From Streptomyces marokkonensis (GTDB taxonomy: Bacteria; Actinomycetota; Actinomycetes; Streptomycetales; Streptomycetaceae): a stretch of DNA of 64,000 nt. Positions 61,408 through 64,000 of the stretch are shown here, one piece after another; position 1 is the first letter of the stretch, and each line of letters opens with the position of its first letter. Where the stretch lies: the NCBI RefSeq assembly GCF_008312835.1, contig NZ_VSKS01000011.1, positions 62,001-126,000 on the forward strand. Direction: 5' to 3'. Made by a program: the position numbers and the translations under genes. The notes below the pieces were generated by a model that was not told where the DNA came from, did not search any database, and worked only from the letters and a program-made list of their open reading frames with translations.

Positions 61408-62646
61408 ATGGCAGGCAACTCGGACCCGCTCACGCCGCGGGCCAAGCTGGCCGTGACCGCGGGCAAGGCGGTCGCGGCGGCATCCCGCGCCGCCGGGCGC
61501 GGCAGCGGTTCGGTGATCGGCGGCCGGGTGGCGCTCAAGCTCGACCCCGATCTCCTGGCCCGGCTCGCGCAGAACCTGGACTGCGTCCTGGTCTCGGCGA
61601 CCAACGGCAAGACCACCACCACCCGGCTCATCGCCGAGGCGCTGCGCGCCGCCGGGCCGGTCGTGTCCAACGCGCTCGGCGCCAACATGCCGGCCGGCAT
61701 CACCTCGGCGCTGGCGGGCGGCTCGGACGCGAAGTTCGGCGTCATCGAGGTCGACGAGAAGTACCTCGCGGGCGTCGCACGGGACACCGACCCGAAGTGC
61801 ATCGCCCTGCTGAACCTCTCCCGCGACCAGCTCGACCGCGCCGCCGAGACGCGGATGCTCGCGGAGAACTGGCGCGAGGGCCTGGCCGGCTCCAAGGCCG
61901 TCATCGTCGCGAACGCCGACGACCCGCTGGTGGTGTGGGCCGCGTCCTCCTCCCCCAACGTGATCTGGGTGGCCGCGGGACAGATGTGGAAGGACGACGC
62001 CTGGTCCTGCCCGTCCTGCGGCGGTGTGATGCAGCGCCCCGGCGACGACTGGTTCTGCGGCGAGTGCGGCTTCCGCCGGCCCACCCCGAGCTGGGCGCTC
62101 TCCGGCGACCACGTGCTCGACCCGCACGGCTCCGCCTGGCCGATCCACCTGCAGCTGCCGGGCCGCGCCAACAAGGCCAACGCCGCGTCCTCCGCGGCCG
62201 TGGCGGCCGTCTTCGGGGTGCCGCCCCAGGTCGCCCTGGAGCGCATGTACCAGGTGCAGGCCGTGGCGGGCCGCTACGACGTGGTCCAGTTCGAGGGCCG
62301 GGACCTGCGCCTGCTGCTCGCCAAGAACCCCGCGGGCTGGCTCGAGACGTTCTCGCTGATCGACCCGCCGCCGACCCCGGTGATCCTCTCGGTGAACGCG
62401 CGCGGTGCCGACGGCACCGACACCTCCTGGCTGTGGGACGTCGACTACACGCGGCTGACCGGCCACCCGATCTGCGTCGTCGGCGACCGGAAGCTGGACC
62501 TCGCGGTGCGGCTGGAGGTCGCGAACCAGCAGTTCCAGGTGTGCGAGAACCTCGACCAGGCGGTCCAGCTGTGCCCGCCGGGCCGGATCGAGGTCATCGC
62601 CAACTACACCGCGTTCCAGGACCTGCGCCGCCGCGTCGGCAACTGA
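61408..62646 (+). CDS. murT: Lipid II isoglutaminyl synthase, Mur-ligase subunit MurT
   Basis: The 412-residue protein has the Mur ligase P-loop ATNGKTTTT (64-72), a Cys4 zinc ribbon (CPSCGG and CGECGF, about 200-230) specific to MurT, and a C-terminal DUF1727 domain with VNARGADGTDTSWLWDVDYTRL. With GatD it amidates the D-Glu carboxylate of lipid II, using ATP and glutamine. GGAGGATC lies upstream of ATG 61408. GatD follows 24 bp later. Confidence 0.94.
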   Translation: MAGNSDPLTPRAKLAVTAGKAVAAASRAAGRGSGSVIGGRVALKLDPDLLARLAQNLDCVLVSATNGKTTTTRLIAEALRAAGPVVSNALGANMPAGITSALAGGSDAKFGVIEVDEKYLAGVARDTDPKCIALLNLSRDQLDRAAETRMLAENWREGLAGSKAVIVANADDPLVVWAASSSPNVIWVAAGQMWKDDAWSCPSCGGVMQRPGDDWFCGECGFRRPTPSWALSGDHVLDPHGSAWPIHLQLPGRANKANAASSAAVAAVFGVPPQVALERMYQVQAVAGRYDVVQFEGRDLRLLLAKNPAGWLETFSLIDPPPTPVILSVNARGADGTDTSWLWDVDYTRLTGHPICVVGDRKLDLAVRLEVANQQFQVCENLDQAVQLCPPGRIEVIANYTAFQDLRRRVGN

Positions 62647-62670
62647 CCACCACACCTCAGGGGACTTGAA

Positions 62671-63399
62671 GTGAGCGACAACCAGCTGCGGGTCGTCTGG
62701 ATCTACCCGGACCTGCTCAGCACGTACGGCGACCAGGGCAACGCTCTCGTCGTCGAGCGCCGGGCGCGGCAGCGCGGCCTGGACGTGGCGCGGCTCGACG
62801 TGCGCAGCGACCAGCCGATCCCGACCTCCGGCGACATCTATCTGATCGGCGGCGGCGAGGACCGTCCGCAGCGGCTGGCCGCCGAGCGGCTGCGCCGGGA
62901 CGGCGGTCTGCACCGCGCGGTCGAGAACGGCGCGATCGTGTTCTCGGTGTGCGCCGGCTACCAGATCCTCGGCCACGAGTTCATCAACGACCTCGGCCAG
63001 CGCGAGCCCGGCCTCGGACTGCTCGACGTGGTCTCGGTCCGCGGTGAGGGCGCCCGCTGCGTGGGCGACGTCCTGGCGGACATCCACCCGCAGCTGGGGC
63101 TGCCCCCGCTGACCGGGTTCGAGAACCACCAGGGCGTCACCCACCTGGGCCCCACGGCCCGCCCGCTCGCCCAGGTCCGCTTCGGCAACGGCAACGGCAC
63201 CGGGGACGGCACGGAGGGCGCGTTCAACGAGACCGTCTTCGGCACGTACATGCACGGTCCCGTGCTGGCCCGCAACCCGCAGATCGCGGACCTGCTGCTG
63301 AAGCTGGCGCTCGACGTCAACGCGCTGCCGCCGACCGACGACCACTGGTACGAGGCGCTGCGGAACGAGCGCATCGCGGCGGCGCAGCAGCCCGCCTGA
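62671..63399 (+). CDS. gatD: Lipid II isoglutaminyl synthase, glutaminase subunit GatD
   Basis: The 242-residue class I glutamine amidotransferase has the nucleophile Cys94 in VFSVCAGYQILGHEF and a catalytic His near 195 (GTYMHGPVL). It supplies ammonia to MurT for lipid II amidation. GTG 62671 follows GGGGAC. The tail after about residue 225 is short and charged. Confidence 0.94.
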   Translation: MSDNQLRVVWIYPDLLSTYGDQGNALVVERRARQRGLDVARLDVRSDQPIPTSGDIYLIGGGEDRPQRLAAERLRRDGGLHRAVENGAIVFSVCAGYQILGHEFINDLGQREPGLGLLDVVSVRGEGARCVGDVLADIHPQLGLPPLTGFENHQGVTHLGPTARPLAQVRFGNGNGTGDGTEGAFNETVFGTYMHGPVLARNPQIADLLLKLALDVNALPPTDDHWYEALRNERIAAAQQPA

Positions 63400-63408
63400 A
63401 CCGGCCGC

Positions 63409-63430
63409 GGACCCGGGCGCGGACGGGTCC
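63409..63430 (+). terminator. Short hairpin after gatD
   Basis: GGACCCG and CGGGTCC form a 7-bp stem with an 8-nt loop, starting 10 bp after the gatD stop. A competing GACGGG/CCCGTC pairing overlaps it. Likely a weak terminator. Confidence 0.5.
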
Positions 63431-63588
63431 TGCCGGCCCGTCTGACGGCTGCTCCGCACAGGTGAGCGGGGTCGTCCAGCAGGCGGACGCGAGGTGCGGC
63501 CCCGCCCCCCGATGCCGCTAGGGTGGCGGGGATCGAGCCGGACAGCGCGGTCCGGTCCCGGCCCTCATCGAGAAGGTTGTTTCGGGCT

Positions 63589-64000
63589 ATGCGCATTGGT
63601 GTCCTCACGTCCGGCGGCGACTGCCCCGGCCTGAACGCCGTCATCCGGTCCGTCGTGCACCGCGCCGTCGTCGACCACGGCGACGAGGTCATCGGCTTCC
63701 GGGACGGGTGGAAGGGCCTCCTGGAGTGCGACTACCTCAAGCTCGACCTCGACGCGGTGAGCGGCATCCTCGCCCGCGGCGGCACCGTCCTCGGCTCCTC
63801 CCGGGTGCGCCCCGAGCACCTGCGGGACGGTGTGGAGCGGGCCAGGGGGCACGTCCGGGACCTGGGCCTCGACGCGATCATCCCGATCGGCGGTGAGGGC
63901 ACGCTCAAGGCGGCCCGGCTGCTCTCCGACAACGGCCTGCCGATAGTCGGTGTGCCGAAGACCATCGACAACGACATCGCGGTCACCGACGTCACCTTCG
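63589..64000 (+). CDS. pfkA: 6-phosphofructokinase (5-prime part, cut by window end)
   Basis: The 137 residues present begin MRIGVLTSGGDCPGLNAVIRSVV and reach PKTIDNDIAVTDVTF. The phosphate-donor site has G104 (in GGEGT, residues 101-105), which favours ATP, while K124 (in PKTIDND) is the residue of PPi enzymes; this mixed pair is usual in actinobacterial ATP enzymes. It phosphorylates fructose-6-phosphate at the committed step of glycolysis. The C-terminal half lies outside the window. Confidence 0.93.
   Translation, partial: MRIGVLTSGGDCPGLNAVIRSVVHRAVVDHGDEVIGFRDGWKGLLECDYLKLDLDAVSGILARGGTVLGSSRVRPEHLRDGVERARGHVRDLGLDAIIPIGGEGTLKAARLLSDNGLPIVGVPKTIDNDIAVTDVTF

Overview
The window is chromosomal DNA from a Streptomyces or a close relative. 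It is very GC-rich, with GTG and TTG starts alongside ATG, strong third-position GC bias (hence long antisense shadow frames), and many gene families typical of actinomycetes: LAL-type LuxR regulator, roadblock protein, DUF5709, DUF5997, DUF6213, DUF6397, DUF3516 helicase, MurT/GatD. From memory only, the order (paired ABC exporter, type B L31, xylA/xylB, LigB-type ligase, Nudix, GabD1, deformylase, MurT/GatD, phosphofructokinase) resembles the S. coelicolor stretch running up to its third phosphofructokinase gene. I saw no tRNA, rRNA, CRISPR array, transposase or prophage gene, so this looks like conserved chromosome rather than an island.

Region 1 (1-12700) holds a chelatase-fold protein without its usual histidine, a beta-propeller lactonase, a FUSC membrane protein divergent from an Lrp regulator, a HAD phosphatase, a secreted DUF4142 protein, an HTH-less LysR effector domain divergent from DUF5997, a MerR regulator fused to a sliding-clamp-like domain, a KhtTU-type cation/proton antiporter, a tandem universal stress protein and an anti-sigma-type ATPase. 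Region 2 (12700-25400) has a large LuxR-type ATPase, YjbQ, a flavin monooxygenase-like protein, a small MltG paralogue, a multidrug-type ABC exporter divergent from a MarR regulator, a heterodimeric ABC exporter with complementary defects, DUF5709 and cysteine-free L31.

Region 3 (25400-41430) carries a membrane metal-dependent hydrolase, a Ski2-like helicase followed by a TesB thioesterase, several conserved unknowns, a roadblock protein, an F420-type oxidoreductase, a methyltransferase, an MpaB-like protein, a secreted esterase, and a SNF2-family ATPase overlapping a SWIM zinc-finger protein. Region 4 (41430-52100) is the xylose locus (xylA divergent from xylB, then a ROK regulator), small membrane and secreted proteins, and a three-gene, stop/start-coupled fatty-acid-type operon (quinone oxidoreductase and two acyl-CoA dehydrogenases) behind a palindromic operator. 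Region 5 (52100-64000) has a thioredoxin-reductase-like flavoprotein, an ATP-dependent DNA ligase overlapping a Nudix hydrolase, GabD1, a ricin-type lectin, a TenA-like protein, an acyl-CoA dehydrogenase divergent from a TetR regulator with two clear operators, peptide deformylase, MurT/GatD, and the start of a phosphofructokinase cut by the window end.

Several intergenic regions show readable control logic: a 19-bp-spacer MerR promoter, MarR and TetR palindromes on promoter elements, and leaderless starts. Starts were moved from the longest frame when a better ribosome binding site or family N-terminus supported it. All functional calls rest on motif recognition, not on database searches.
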